Shown one piece after another: positions 22,693 to 33,317 of a DNA stretch of 64,000 nucleotides (position 1 is the first letter of the stretch; the number at the start of each line of letters is the position of its first letter). This stretch comes from Dissophora ornata (lineage: Eukaryota > Mortierellomycota > Mortierellomycetes > Mortierellales > Mortierellaceae): assembly GCA_025201705.1 (NCBI GenBank), contig MU616619.1:16547-80546 (forward strand). Reading direction: 5' to 3'. The translations under genes were made by a program, and so were the position numbers. The notes under the pieces are model-generated. The model ran no database searches and was not told where the DNA came from. It was given only the letters and a program-made list of their open reading frames with translations.

Positions 22693-23520
22693 TCAAGATT
22701 GGTGATAGCGTTTTGCAGTTTTGCCTGCGAGAACCGTCAACCTCTTGCTAATGTCCTCTGAGACTGGCACAATCGTTTCGTCATCCATTGCCCCCACAAG
22801 CTGCTCGAGCGCATCGAGAATGCCATTCTCACTGTTGTCGTCATGCCGTGAAACGCGTGCCAGACGAACTTGCACCTGATCCTTGTCAACCTTGCGACGG
22901 GTGTACAGCTGTATGAAAATGTAGGCTGCTGTCTTGAGGCCTGACCATCCCAAGTTGGCTTTGAACTCCAAAGGGTGTTGAGTGTTGCAATAATTTTAAG
23001 GTTTACGTACTGGTCTATAAGATGATGAGACAAGAGAGGGATCTTTGAGCAAGTCTGCAAGCGTTGGGTTTGATCAACAGGACCGTAAAACTTTGTGTGT
23101 CGGGGGTGGACGTGAGAGTTTCGTCACTTCGGTGACGTAATTTTCGCGCCCATTGTCCTAGCTCTCCAAGGATCGGGTGCGCCACAACATTGTTCCTTGC
23201 GAATCCAGACCTTTGATCCGCTGTGTGGGTAAGAGTCTCGATTGTCTGGGTCAACCACAATCTTGTCACTTGGCAGTAACAAGTGCCAGCGTCACGAGTG
23301 CACACCACTTTATGGATCCGATCAGGATTTTGTGGGTGTTGTCGTGAAGCGTGTTGACAGCTACAAACGAACGGCCCCGGGGTCTGGCTAGATCAAGGCT
23401 ATGAAGACCTTCTCCCAATCGGCGACCATAGACCTCTACCTTGGCGACATACAACAGGCTCTGGCCGGACTGGATCAAAAGCCCTTCCAATCTCCTTGAT
23501 ATGGCCATGCTATGATCCAA
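22693..23520 (-). other. Unassigned minus-strand frames next to the homing endonuclease relic
   Basis: Three minus-strand frames overlap end to end: 22693-22971, 23015-23308 and 23266-23520. The last reads YVAKVEVYGRRLGEGLHSL and SFVAVNTLHDNTHKILIGSI. They look weakly protein-like, but no domain is recognised and the frames do not join cleanly. They may be decayed pieces of the element that carried the endonuclease, or chance. A repeat shared with 61 kb lies inside. Confidence 0.2.
22986..23046. repeat. Dispersed repeat, copy A (partner at 61,041-61,103)
   Basis: About 60 bases starting at GCAATAATTTTAAGGTTTAC and ending GACAAGAGAGGGATCTTT. They match 61,041-61,103 in the same orientation with only a few differences. 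On the minus strand both copies read KIPLLSHH, a few residues, then YVNLK. The nature of the parent element is unknown. It may be the end of a transposon or a fragment of coding sequence. Confidence 0.7.
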
Positions 23521-23546
23521 GAATGGTGTCCTCCAGTTGTCGGTAG

Positions 23547-24423
23547 TTGCTGATCTGCGCTTTTGCGCACAATCGTAGTAAGAATGTCATTTGCTGGACT
23601 TTGCCCAAGGACCGCCATGATATCGTCTCAGCAAACGTACAACTCCAGAGTTACCATTTAACCGCCGCGCTTGACTTCGAAGCCGGACGCCCTCGATGCC
23701 ATGCTCTGAAGTCAGGGTCCACAGATGATTTTGGTATGCAGGAAAAGCTGGCATATATTTGGGGCACATGCACCGGCGACGGCGACAGCATCCGACCCAA
23801 GATCGCTATCAACATGAAGGACTTGGAACAAATCGCACGGATTGAGGATGTTTGCTATGATCTTGGACTAGCAGCGTGGCTATACGGGCAATCGGAAGCG
23901 GAAAAGGCCCGGAAGTATATGGGTGATAGATTCAGTATCATCGGTCGAGTCCACAAACGCTGCAACTATTTCATGAAGTTTCTCCAATGCCTAGGCCTTG
24001 GCAAGTCTAGAACCAAGTATGTGTCCCGATGGCTCCGCATGGAATCGATATCTGTGCGTGAGCATTTTCTCGCAGGGCTGATTGATGCCGATGGATGTCG
24101 TGCAAAGCAGCCGCACCAATTCATGAGCAACGATTATGGTGCAACTCCACCGTGACAAGTCCAGTCAGATGCGGACTTATAAAGAGGTGCCCATTGCGAC
24201 CATTTATCCCAAGATCGCTGAGGAGTCTTTATCTTTGCGCGATCTCTGGGTATCCCATACGCAGTTACCTGCGTCCCAGCAAAGACCAATGGACATGCTG
24301 GACGTCAGCAATTATTTCATGTCAAACTCCAGCCCTATCGCGCCCTCACCAACGTCCTTAGCCTGTGCGCCGTGGACACGAAATGGCAGCCCGCTCCTGT
24401 CACTCTCACCCTCCACCAAATAG
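23547..24423 (+). pseudogene. Decayed LAGLIDADG homing endonuclease of the HO/PI-SceI type
   Basis: The frame 23547-24155 (202 codons) contains two LAGLIDADG helices in the right order and spacing: LAYIWGTCTGDGD (P1) and, about 105 residues later, HFLAGLIDADG (P2). Each keeps its acidic metal-binding residue. Between them lie the expected helix-rich sequence (KDLEQIARIEDVCYDLGLAA) and FWKF-like and WLRMESISVREHF segments, as in intein endonucleases and HO. After P2 the frame shifts: the following plus frame reads VPIATIYPKIAEESLSL, the normal continuation, to a stop at 24,423. Upstream, a frame with one TAG may be the remains of the Hint/protein-splicing domain. It is not inside a host gene, so it is a freestanding, HO-like relic and not a live intein. 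Confidence 0.75.
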
Positions 24424-25268
24424 AGTACCGATACGGATCATTCAATCAAGATATCGTCGCCGCTACTCACAAGCTCCCCGACGTCCCACCGGTGCTACCC
24501 TAGAACCCATTACTTTTTTTCCACAATAGACCCGATAAAGGGAATACTTTGTTCTCAGAGAGGGCCAGAGAGGGCCAGAGAGTAGCATTGGTGGCTACCT
24601 TGAGGATGACCTCGTATAAAACCTAAGCATTATTGGATACAGGAAGGGATGGGCATCCAGGCACGATCTAACATAACCCTCTACTCCGTTCTTCGCAGCT
24701 CTGACGAACCTCACAGACGCGATACACACACGCAGAGGACTGTACCACCCAGCAAATGATTTTCCTTCAATGGGCACTGCGTAAAATCCGACCTTGGTTA
24801 GAGGAGAACTTCACTGTACACAAAACAGGTCCCAACCAGGTGGCAAGCTATAACACCAGTTCTCAGGAGTGCCACTATCGCACCTTTTATTGGGTGTCGA
24901 TACTGCACCTTTATCATCACCCTTGTGCCTCCGGAACGAATGCAGCCCCCCCGCTGCGGCAACAGGACCAGCACCAAATGACGTCCACATTCCAGGTACT
25001 GAAAAATCTTGTGCTTGTGCTCTGTGAGAGAGTAAGGCCAAGCACTAAATAACGTCTAAAATCCAGGGGGGTTGAGCTGGCACCGTGCGAGAGCGAAGAC
25101 TGGAGAGTCTTGGGGAGTCGAGGCATGGCCATGGTTGGCAGACTTGCTTGGCTGATGCGGGTTTGGGGTATAGGTTCGGGATGAGATGGGCCAAGAGCAA
25201 GCGCCGTCCAACTGTCCAATCACATTCGAGCACTCAGTGGCCACAAACGTCAACTGAGCGGACTTGAC
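24424..25268. other. Intergenic region with a small tandem repeat
   Basis: Contains two perfect copies of an 11-base unit (AGAGAGGGCCA) plus a partial third at about 24,557-24,584, and no supported gene. The right end is the promoter of the transglutaminase-like gene, with a CCAAT at about 25,217. Confidence 0.4.
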
Positions 25269-25276
25269 TATAAAAA
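25269..25276 (+). promoter_or_regulatory. TATA box of the transglutaminase-like gene
   Basis: TATAAAAA lies 74 bases upstream of the ATG at 25,343, with a CCAAT box about 50 bases further upstream. Good position for a fungal core promoter. Confidence 0.55.
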
Positions 25277-25342
25277 CGACATTGATGTCTCATTCTCTGC
25301 CCCACACTCCACATCAAACTCCTCTCAACAACTGCTTCCACA

Positions 25343-26245
25343 ATGACTGTCTCCTCCGAAGACCTTTCCTTTTACGCGACCCAAAGTCTTGTCACCGATC
25401 CCAGTCGCCATACTGCCTTGTTTGCGGACCTCCCCGCCGATGTCCCCGTTCTGATGCGCACCACCCGCAATCTGATCATCCACTACCGGGCTGAGAGTCC
25501 TCTCAAGCACGGCATCCCCAAGGAGCGTCTGCGAGAAATTGACACCCGCCATGTCGAAGCGATGCTCACTAGGCTTATCGAGTTGAAAGATGGTCCCATC
25601 ACCACCCCTCGTGCCTTGCCTGAGCGCCTGGTTGCCTGCTGCCGCGACTTTACGCTGTTGTTCATCTCCATGGCCCGCGCAAAGGGTATTCCTGCTCGCG
25701 CTCGCGTGGGCTTTGCAAAGTACTTTGCCCCTGGCCTGTACCTCGACCACGAAGTTGCCGAGGTGTGGGATGCCAAGGAACAGCGCTGGTACCTCGTTGA
25801 CCCAGAACTCGCTGATGACTACGAGAGTCCCGATGGTGTCAGTATCAATCCTTTGGACGTGCCTCGCGACGAATTCTTGATTTCTGGAGAGGCTTGGAAA
25901 CTGTGCCGTGCTGGTACCCTGGATCCAAAGAAGTTCATGGTTGGCCCGGATGTCGATATCGAGGAAACGAGGAGCTGGCCGCAGATCAGACACGACTTGA
26001 TTCATGATCTGGTCGCGCTGCTCAAGACCGAGATGATTCTTTGGGACGAATGGGCCAATGTCTGCTACGAGGACCATAAGCGACTTGATAATATTGCGGA
26101 ATTGACTATGGTTCCTGATGTTAATACGCTGAAGAAACTGTATGAGGATGACAAGGATTTACAGGTGCCGGAGGTGGTCAACAGCTTTGATCCTCTGGGT
26201 GGTCTACCACGCAAGGTGTCCTGGTTGAATCGCGGTTCAGTGTAA
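25343..26245 (+). CDS. Transglutaminase-like superfamily protein
   Basis: An intronless 300-residue protein of the transglutaminase-like fold. The Cys-His-Asp triad can be read directly: Cys100 in VACCRDFTLLF, His136 in LDHEVAEVW, and Asp153 in RWYLVDPE. The domain spans about residues 60-160. The C-terminal half, with LIHDLVALLKTEMILWDEW, has no named domain. Proteins of this layout are mostly bacterial and act as peptidase-like or amide-processing enzymes of unknown substrate (family knowledge). Lack of introns, unlike most neighbours, would fit acquisition by transfer, but base composition is not clearly different. The ATG at 25,343 follows a TATA box and a short leader. Confidence 0.85.
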   Translation: MTVSSEDLSFYATQSLVTDPSRHTALFADLPADVPVLMRTTRNLIIHYRAESPLKHGIPKERLREIDTRHVEAMLTRLIELKDGPITTPRALPERLVACCRDFTLLFISMARAKGIPARARVGFAKYFAPGLYLDHEVAEVWDAKEQRWYLVDPELADDYESPDGVSINPLDVPRDEFLISGEAWKLCRAGTLDPKKFMVGPDVDIEETRSWPQIRHDLIHDLVALLKTEMILWDEWANVCYEDHKRLDNIAELTMVPDVNTLKKLYEDDKDLQVPEVVNSFDPLGGLPRKVSWLNRGSV

Positions 26246-27166
26246 TAAATTGCGTGTCACAGATTAAAGCACACGCGTTTGTTCTGTGTTGTCCATAGGA
26301 CAAGTATCAGTGGCCTTTACACGTGCACACAGTGCAAAAGATCAAGGTCAAGGTGTTCTTCGGGATCTGGGTGGTTCTTTGGATGAGTCGTTTATTGTCT
26401 GAAGATCTATCTATGTGGGGATATCGGCTATATATATTACAGGGTGAGGCGTGCTAGGACTGGTGTTAAGGCAGGGTCGGGGCGGTGCGGGGGAAGTGCG
26501 CGGCGGTTGTGAGGCTGTGCGCTTGCACACAGTGCCTATTTAAACCTGGATCAAGCGATCATTAAAGGAGCAGCTCCATTCTCATTATATTTGCTCCACG
26601 CGACATCCCAGCGTTGCGCATAAAACGTAATCGTTGCTGGATACTTCAAGGGCCTGATGTCCCCTGAATGCTGTTTGTTTAAAAAAAACCAAAAAACCCT
26701 GGACCCTGAATAAAACTCTAAATTAAAACCCTGAATTAAAACCCAAAAGCCAGGCGAGCTGGATATGAGTGCTCGCTGGTTATCATAGCAGCTGATCAGG
26801 AAACCCGAAACCCCACAATTAAACGCCACGCCCAGATGACTGCTGCATCCGGCACTATGTGCAAAGTCATACCAAATGCCACTGTGAATACCAGTCTTTG
26901 GGGCCAGGGGTTCGCACATGCCCTGAGACGAAAATACTATGATGGTCCTAGACCAGACACATGAGTGATGGTACTGCTTTCTTTTTTTATTTTTTTATTT
27001 TTTTTTTTTTTGATTAATCTTTTTTTTTGGCTGGAAGTTGATACAAGGCCAGAGAGAAGAGTCATGTTGGTTAGACTGATTAATCTTTTTTATTTCTTGA
27101 AGTGTGTTTACAGGAGAGCTGGCAGCCACGTCATGTGACTTAGGAGTGGAGCAGTGGCTGTGCATG
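26246..27166. other. Intergenic region with poly-T tracts
   Basis: Includes A/C-rich phrases resembling degenerate telomere repeats (26,690-26,755) and long T runs with a repeated TGATTAATCTTTTT phrase (27,011 and 27,079). No gene was recognised. Confidence 0.4.
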
Positions 27167-28679
27167 CTAAAGAATAAGGCAATCCTTCTTTGCCTCCTCC
27201 GGTACATTGGTCGACTTTTCAATCTCTCCGATCATAAGTTCAAAGACCCGCCCTATTGAAACATTAACAACCCAAGCAGAGGGGAATAAGCGATTAAACA
27301 CATTATCAATTTACTAGGGGCGGTGGTCATACAAACGGATTTCCAACACACGAGACGCATATTTCGTGTTCCCTTACCGATGTTCTCGTTGTGTTTCGCT
27401 GATGACTCGCACGATTGACAGTTCCACGATGCAGCGAGCTCCTCGCCTTCTTCGGTCGAGATCTGCCGTTGGCCGTGCAGATCGCTTTTGTTACCGACAA
27501 TCACGATTGGAACCCAATCCGTGCCAGTGTAATTCAAAATCTTATCCCTGATAATCTTGATCATGTCAAAACTCAGTTTGCTCGTGACAGAATACACTAG
27601 GATGTATCCATGAATGTCCAGCGCATGCTTGCCATTAAAAATTGAAAACTCGTCCTGACTCGCAGTCATGGGTCAGGATAGATGGGACTTTATGCAACAA
27701 GTAATAGTCAAGTGTCATGCTTTGACAGAACGCAAGCATAAATTAAAAAAGACATGGCGTGCGCGTTACCTGTCCTGCAGTGTCAATGATCTCAGCAGCG
27801 TACTCTTGTCCTTGATGGCTGATCGACTTGGTGAACGTATTCTCGATCGTAGGGTAGTAGGAGTCCACGAACACATCCTCCACGAACTGGATGGTCATCG
27901 ACGATTTGCCTTTGATTATAAAAATAAGTAATGGGCATTAATATGTCTTTCTTTTAGAGTAGAAATAGGGGTATCCGGATTATGTAGATCACGGATCGGA
28001 CATGCTCCTGTGTTTGTCGTGCAGAAGGGGCTACACACCCGCTTGCAAACGCAAGGATGCTCTTTGCTGTTGACTAAAAGGCAGCGGGCAACCCTCACAT
28101 CGACATAGACTAATGAGGCTCATCGAATTGTCGCAAACGCAGCTCAAGTCTAGGGTGCCTCCCCGTTGAGATCGACTTGCGGTGGAAAGAGAGTTGAAAG
28201 AACGAGTTGAGATAGAAACACACTCACAGCACGACAGCGAAACGGAAAAACTGAATTGGCCTATCCGCACCATGCTGTTGTTTACAGACCACACTGGACA
28301 CGCAAAGCAAATCGACTGCTCTATCTAGCTTCTGATGCAACGGTAGTGCCCACTACCATGGCTGCTGTCAGACGAGAGGACAAACAAAAAGGCTGTCTGG
28401 AGGACCTGATTAGCAGCCTTGGCTGCAGGCACATTTGATGAATCAAGCGGTTGGAGAATGCTCTGTGTGTGTTTGAGTGTGTGTAGTGTGTTTGAGTGTG
28501 TAGTGTGTTTGAGTGTGTAGTGTGTGTGTGTTTGTGTATTGTGTATTGTGGCAAAGTTCGGACGGGCCATTCAGTTCTAGGCCAGACAGGCAAGACGTAC
28601 CGACTGCCCGTGAACCCAGTAGAGCGATGCGCCTGAGCTTTGGGGACTTGGCGGGTGCTTGGGTGGCAAGGGTGCTCAT
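27167..28679 (-). CDS. RHEB: Rheb-family small GTPase
   Basis: Four exons (28679-28601, 27909-27770, 27654-27378, 27252-27167) encode 193 residues. Rheb activates TORC1 on the vacuole/lysosome surface (family knowledge). The P-loop is GSRAVGKS (22-29), with Arg at the position of Ras Gly12, a Rheb hallmark. The effector region is PTIENTFTK. DTAGQ, NKSD and SSAK are the G3-G5 motifs. The protein ends CLIL, a CAAX prenylation box. The C-terminal Leu predicts geranylgeranylation. All phases close (582 coding bases). Intron 1 is 691 bases and contains a TG-rich minisatellite. The gene is divergent from the RS-rich gene, with 168 bases between start codons. Confidence 0.95.
28463..28550. repeat. 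TG-rich minisatellite in Rheb intron 1
   Basis: About 88 bases of TGTGTG interspersed with a 17-base unit (AGTGTGTAGTGTGTTTG) repeated about three times. Intronic, so probably neutral and polymorphic. Confidence 0.85.
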
Positions 28680-28847
28680 GATTGCGACAGGTGGGTAGGA
28701 ATGAGAGGAAAAAGAAGAAAAAGAGGCAGTTGATGGCGCCCTTCAAACCGTCGCTTCTGAGTTTATCTGTCGCATGTGACTTGCTTCAAAATGAGGATAA
28801 ACCGAACTTGTCCTCTCTCATCTGATCTGTAAAGATTCCAAGGAACC

Positions 28848-29982
28848 ATGGGCGAAATCAGAGGACGCAGCAGCAGCCTATATACCTCACTGGACAAGAG
28901 GGACCACCGCCACCGCGACATGGATGCTTCTGAACGACGCAGTCGACACAAAAAGGAATCCCGGCGCGGTTCTAGATCGAGGTCTCCTTGTAAGTAGGAC
29001 GGCCGCGGTTGTATCGTTCTTGGACACGAGCCCCGTCGTTGGAAAACTAAACTAACCTTTTCCTTCTATTCCTCTTCAACGGGGGCATTTGTGTCCATCG
29101 GGCTCACCGCTGCAAAACACCCCACACCTGATCTGGCGCCGTGAACACACATCTTCTATCCGAGAAACGCCTTTCTTTCTTTACTACCATAACATCCATC
29201 TGCGACGCCGCGCTTCACGACTTCATGTCGCTAATATTACTGAAAATACATCCGCCATAAGCTCGCCGACACCGATCGCGTTCAAAGGATTTAAAGGACA
29301 GCAAGCAAGATCGAAAATCTAGCGGCAGCAGTTCCAGACGCCGCCGATCCCGATCTGGGTCCAGGTCCAAATCGCGATCCCCTTCTCGATCTGAAAACAG
29401 CCGCCGTCACCATCGCCAAAGAGATGGTTCTGGAGAGCAGAGCCGCCGTTCCCGTTCACAAGAGAAGCAGTCTCGCCGCCGTCATCGAAGCAGAAGTAAA
29501 GACAAGGGCCGATCAAATAATAGCAGTTCCAGCAGTGACAGTGAAAGCGAGTCTGATGGTACAGAAAGCGTCTATTACGTGGTTTACTTTGGCAGCCGAA
29601 TTGGAAGCCTGGATATAACCAATGTAACTCCGTCTGCTGATAGATCGATCGAGTAGCCGTAGGCATCGAAAACATCGCCGTTCGCGTTCTGGATCTCGAT
29701 CTCGCTCAAAAAAAACCAAGGGCAAGCGCCACCGCCGTCGATCTCCGTCGCCATCCACGGACTCTGACGGTAATCCTCGTAGTGTGATCACCGGACAGAA
29801 GGTAGGGACCGAACTGCGCCAGTGGCCGGTATGAATATGCCACAAATTTCGCGTCTATTTATTTGAACACTGCAATTTTCGGTCTATAGCTCAAGCTCAA
29901 AGTCGCTAAATCGAGCGAGGACAAGAAGCGTGAAAAGAATAGAGGAAACCTCCTGGAATTCTTGAATGCATCGTATGACTAG
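28848..29982 (+). CDS. RS-rich nuclear protein
   Basis: Four exons (28848-28989, 29262-29558, 29644-29801, 29890-29982) give 229 residues. Almost the whole protein is Arg-Ser/Arg-His rich (RRRRSRSGSRSKSRSPSRS and similar), as in splicing regulators that localise to nuclear speckles and are phosphorylated by SR kinases. No RRM is present. The last exon encodes a conserved-looking tail, LKLKVAKSSEDKKREKNRGN then LLEFLNASYD. A short LLxFLN-type ending is seen in other small eukaryotic RS proteins, so the tail may be the functional contact. The exons join in phase; 690 coding bases. Function beyond a likely role in pre-mRNA processing is not known. Confidence 0.75.
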
Positions 29983-30043
29983 GGGAAATCGACACTATTG
30001 ATCTAGCCTCTGCAATAAAAAATAGATATGCTTATTCGATCGA

Positions 30044-31090
30044 TTAAAGCTTCGCTTCAGAAGTAAGTAGTTTGACCCTGGCGCCTAACACTGCTTCCAG
30101 CTGCTCAATAGCCTTTTCTGGCATACCCAGTTCGACTTTAATCGTCGTGAAGCCCACGGTCTGAGCTGACCTCAAATTAGATCCGATGTCATCCAAGAAT
30201 ACAACCTCTGATGGCTGAACACCAACGATTTCGCAGGCTTTTGTGTAGATTGCTGGGTCTGGTTTCCTCAGACCTAGGACGGCAGACTCGATATAATAAT
30301 TAAACAAGGTCTTGAGTTGATCCTGACCCATCACCAGTGGTCCGGCCTTGGCGCCGGTTAGCGACAACGCCGTCGATGATGACGATGCCAACTTTGAAGT
30401 ATCGAGGGACTGTGTAGTACCACGGAGGATGAGTTCCTGTTCGTGTTGACCCCTTTCGTCCGACGGGTAGTGAAAGTTGTTAGTCAGTGCGGCAACGATG
30501 TATCCGGCGTCACGGAGAGTGGCTATCGCTTGGACCATGGAGGGGATGACTACTGATGCCTTTCCCATCATCCGGTGGAATAGATCTCTGCCGTTGATCC
30601 TCGGGGCCTTGAACGTCCTCTCTTCAAAATCTGCAATGTTAGACAGACAGCAGTTTTGTTAGTGAACTGGATAGTGCAACAGAACACAGACGAGGCCTTC
30701 ATCTTACCTTTGCCTCGCAATTGAGCATACTTCGCATATGCGGCGACATTAGCTGGGTCCGAAAGTTGGTCAGAAAATGCTTCATAGAACGCCCACAGGT
30801 CAACCTCACCACGCTCCAATCTTTGAAAGGCACCGTTAGATCCAGCACGCGAGCTATAGCATCGCCAAAAGGCCTTGCTGTTAGGAAGGCGTCTCTAAAT
30901 CACCAAACAGAAATACGAACCGCGAACGATGCTCTTACATGGCGACGTTCAAATAGTTGACTGGCAGGTTGTGCTCCTTTTCGTAGTCGGCGATCCCACT
31001 GAAAGGCGACCCCACTACGACTCCGCCGATGTCAAAAAAGATGGCCTTGTACGGACCAATAGGACGAAGATTCTGAGCAGGGATCGACAT
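30044..31090 (-). CDS. HAD-superfamily hydrolase (ACAD10 / epoxide hydrolase N-domain type)
   Basis: Three exons (31090-30939, 30892-30708, 30630-30044) encode 307 residues. All four HAD motifs are visible: nucleophile Asp in FFDIGGVV (motif I), LTNNF (motif II), the Lys of LRKPDPAIY (motif III) and the acidic pair in VVFLDDIGSNL (motif IV). The cap region contains GSNGAFQRLERGEVDLWAF, typical of the subgroup found at the N terminus of ACAD10 and soluble epoxide hydrolase. It is probably a phosphatase acting on a small phosphorylated metabolite. In motif I the second acidic residue is replaced by Gly (DIG), as in ACAD10. A Ser/Thr-rich insert follows FHYPSDERGQ. Confidence 0.88.
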
Positions 31091-31462
31091 CGAACACGAA
31101 GGAGATAATGGAGATAGAGGCAGCTGGTGGTGGTAAAGTTAATGAATGGCAAGGCAATAGGGCAATGAGGACAAGGAATGGTTTGGACGGAGAAGGGACG
31201 AATGCAAAAAAATAAGGAGCAGGCAGCGGTTGGAACTCTAATTTTTTCGATCGATCGAATAAAGTCCTCCGTTCCGCAATTTTGAATTTGTGTTCTCTGC
31301 AGCTGTGCCGGCCCACGGCGCATGCTTCCCGGTGCAGGTCAAGGTCGGTCTCGAGGCAGCGCCTCCACAGTGACTAGTGATACTTTTTTTTAACGTGTTT
31401 ATATTATATGCATAGAAAAATGGATCGTGGGGTTTTCATTGCCTTCTGCAGCCAATTCGTCT

Positions 31463-32743
31463 CTACTCTTCATCGTCGCTGTCGTCAACGCGCTGCTTCT
31501 TCTCCGTGCCTTCTGTCTCCTCTGCAGTCCTTTTCTTCAATCCCTTCATCTTGCGTGTTTGGATCTTGTCGAAATCTTGCTTGCCCAAGTGAATACGGCC
31601 GACAGTGTTGTTCATGTCATCCTTGGTGATATTCTTCTTCTTCTTGGGTTTGAGCTCCTTGGGTACTCTGAGCGACTGCTTCCAGACATCGGGCTTAGCC
31701 TCCGTGATGCGACCAAAGGTCATGTCCATGCTTGGTCCCATCTCCACCAACTCAATTCTTGGGAGCTTGACTCCTGACCTCTTCAAAACGATTGTGTATG
31801 TGCGCAAGTAAACCTTGCCGGGTTTGCCCTCAGAGGTCATAGGACCGGCTGTGACCGAGATGATGTACTCCAGGCCTGCCAATGCAACCTTGTCCACCGT
31901 CTGTCCGTGATAGAAATCCAGAAGCATTGACTTGAACATGATGTAGTTGGGGTTCTGATCCCACATGTCGCCGTTGAACAAAAAGCAAGGTCTCATGCCG
32001 ATGGCGCTCTTGGGAGTCTATTGAGAATCGCCGGGAGAGGTAGGGTAAGCACAGGGCGGTAATCCGACTAGATCCAACACGACGTTTTTTGAACAACGTT
32101 TAGCGACATACCCTGAAATCTTTCATTGGAATGCCGTGTTCGACCGAGACCTCAATCATGTCCAGAAGTTGGTGATCAAACATACGGGCAAAGGTCAAGG
32201 TGTGAGGGCGCTTTTTGGAGTGGGTTCCAATGACAAACAGTGAGGCGTCGTTTTTTTGTGAGAAAAACTGGAGGTTGGACTGGTCCTCGAAGGGGTGGAT
32301 CTGATTCTTCTTTGTGAAGTTGACAGCGTGAGGCTTCTTGAGCATATACTATGATAGGGAGGGATGAAAATAATGAGTTTTTAACTCTTCACATCATACG
32401 GCAAAGATTGGTTGTCGACAAGAGTAAGGCGCCGCCAGGCACACATTGACCCTAGACAAATACATGAAATACAGTCAGGTCCATCTCACATACAAGATCA
32501 GCGAGCGCATCGTTGATGACTTTGCTGGTTTGGCTTCCACGGATGAAGATGGCGGTCTTGATATTCTCCTCTGTCTTTGCTTCTCTGTTCTTCAGCACTC
32601 GCTTCACGCGAGCGTTGCGTGGAGTGCTGTTTTTGTTACGAGATGTAAATCGAGTGAAGGCCGCAGATTAGAAAGAAGGCCACGTTGAACATCAATAATA
32701 AACAGGAGTGGCCGAGACGAGTACTCACATTGTACGCAGCATT
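31463..32743 (-). CDS. RPF2: Ribosome biogenesis protein Rpf2 (Brix domain)
   Basis: Four exons (32743-32730, 32626-32494, 32348-32112, 32017-31463) encode 312 residues. With Rrs1, Rpf2 recruits the 5S RNP to pre-60S particles in the nucleolus (family knowledge). The N terminus, MLRTITPRNARVKRVLKNRE, is reached only through a 14-base first exon. The Brix domain then shows FFSQKNDASLFVIGTHSKKR and FNGDMWDQNPNYIMFKSMLL. LPRIELVEMGPSMDMTFGR and GRIHLGKQDFDKIQTRKMKG close the conserved part, and the tail is acidic and basic. Length is slightly below yeast (344). Phases close exactly at 939 coding bases. Confidence 0.95.
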
Positions 32744-33317
32744 TTGTATGATGTGAAAGGGGATGGCGGAGGGGTGGAATGGACGGGGATGACAGTTCAT
32801 GGCATCAAGAAAGTAGGAGGGGGAAAAAAAAAAAAAAAGTAAACAAGAGATAACAACAGTCACGCGATACATATTATCGTTTGGACTGCGCTCGTCGCCT
32901 ACTCGTCGGCGCCTGGACGAGGGAGGGCAGGTACAGCCTGCTGTCCCAAACTGGGCACGCCATGCAATGCCGTGCCCTGTCTTGCGCTGCATGCTGTTTG
33001 GGCCCTGCCACAGAATGCATTTTCAGATGCACAGAGACTATTTTCGCTGTTCCTCACTCCAACATGGTTCTTTAGGAGTTGATGCGAGGGGAATGCGAAC
33101 AGTCAGCAGGAAACTCAAATAACCCAAATCCACAACCACCACGTGAAACAAAGGCCGAAGTGCCAGCCGATTCTCTGCAATCCTCCTCTTTTACCATTTC
33201 GCCCATTTTTACATCATCACATCGCCCTTGCATCGCTGTACAGCACCCGCTCATTCATCACGCTGCCTCGGATTGAGCGGCTAGCGACTCCCGCAGAACA
33301 GACAAAGCCCTCTCGAA
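32744..33317. other. Divergent promoter region, RPF2 / HVA22-like gene
   Basis: About 570 bases between divergent start codons, with an A15 run at about 32,824. No gene was recognised inside. Confidence 0.4.

Noticed and set aside
25325..26077. Minus-strand frame of 250 codons
   Set aside because: Antisense of the transglutaminase-like gene; no domain, whereas the plus strand has a full catalytic triad and a TATA box.
26690..26755. AACCCT-like phrases as an interstitial telomere
   Set aside because: Only scattered, imperfect phrases (ACCCTG, AAACCC) without a tandem TTAGGG array.
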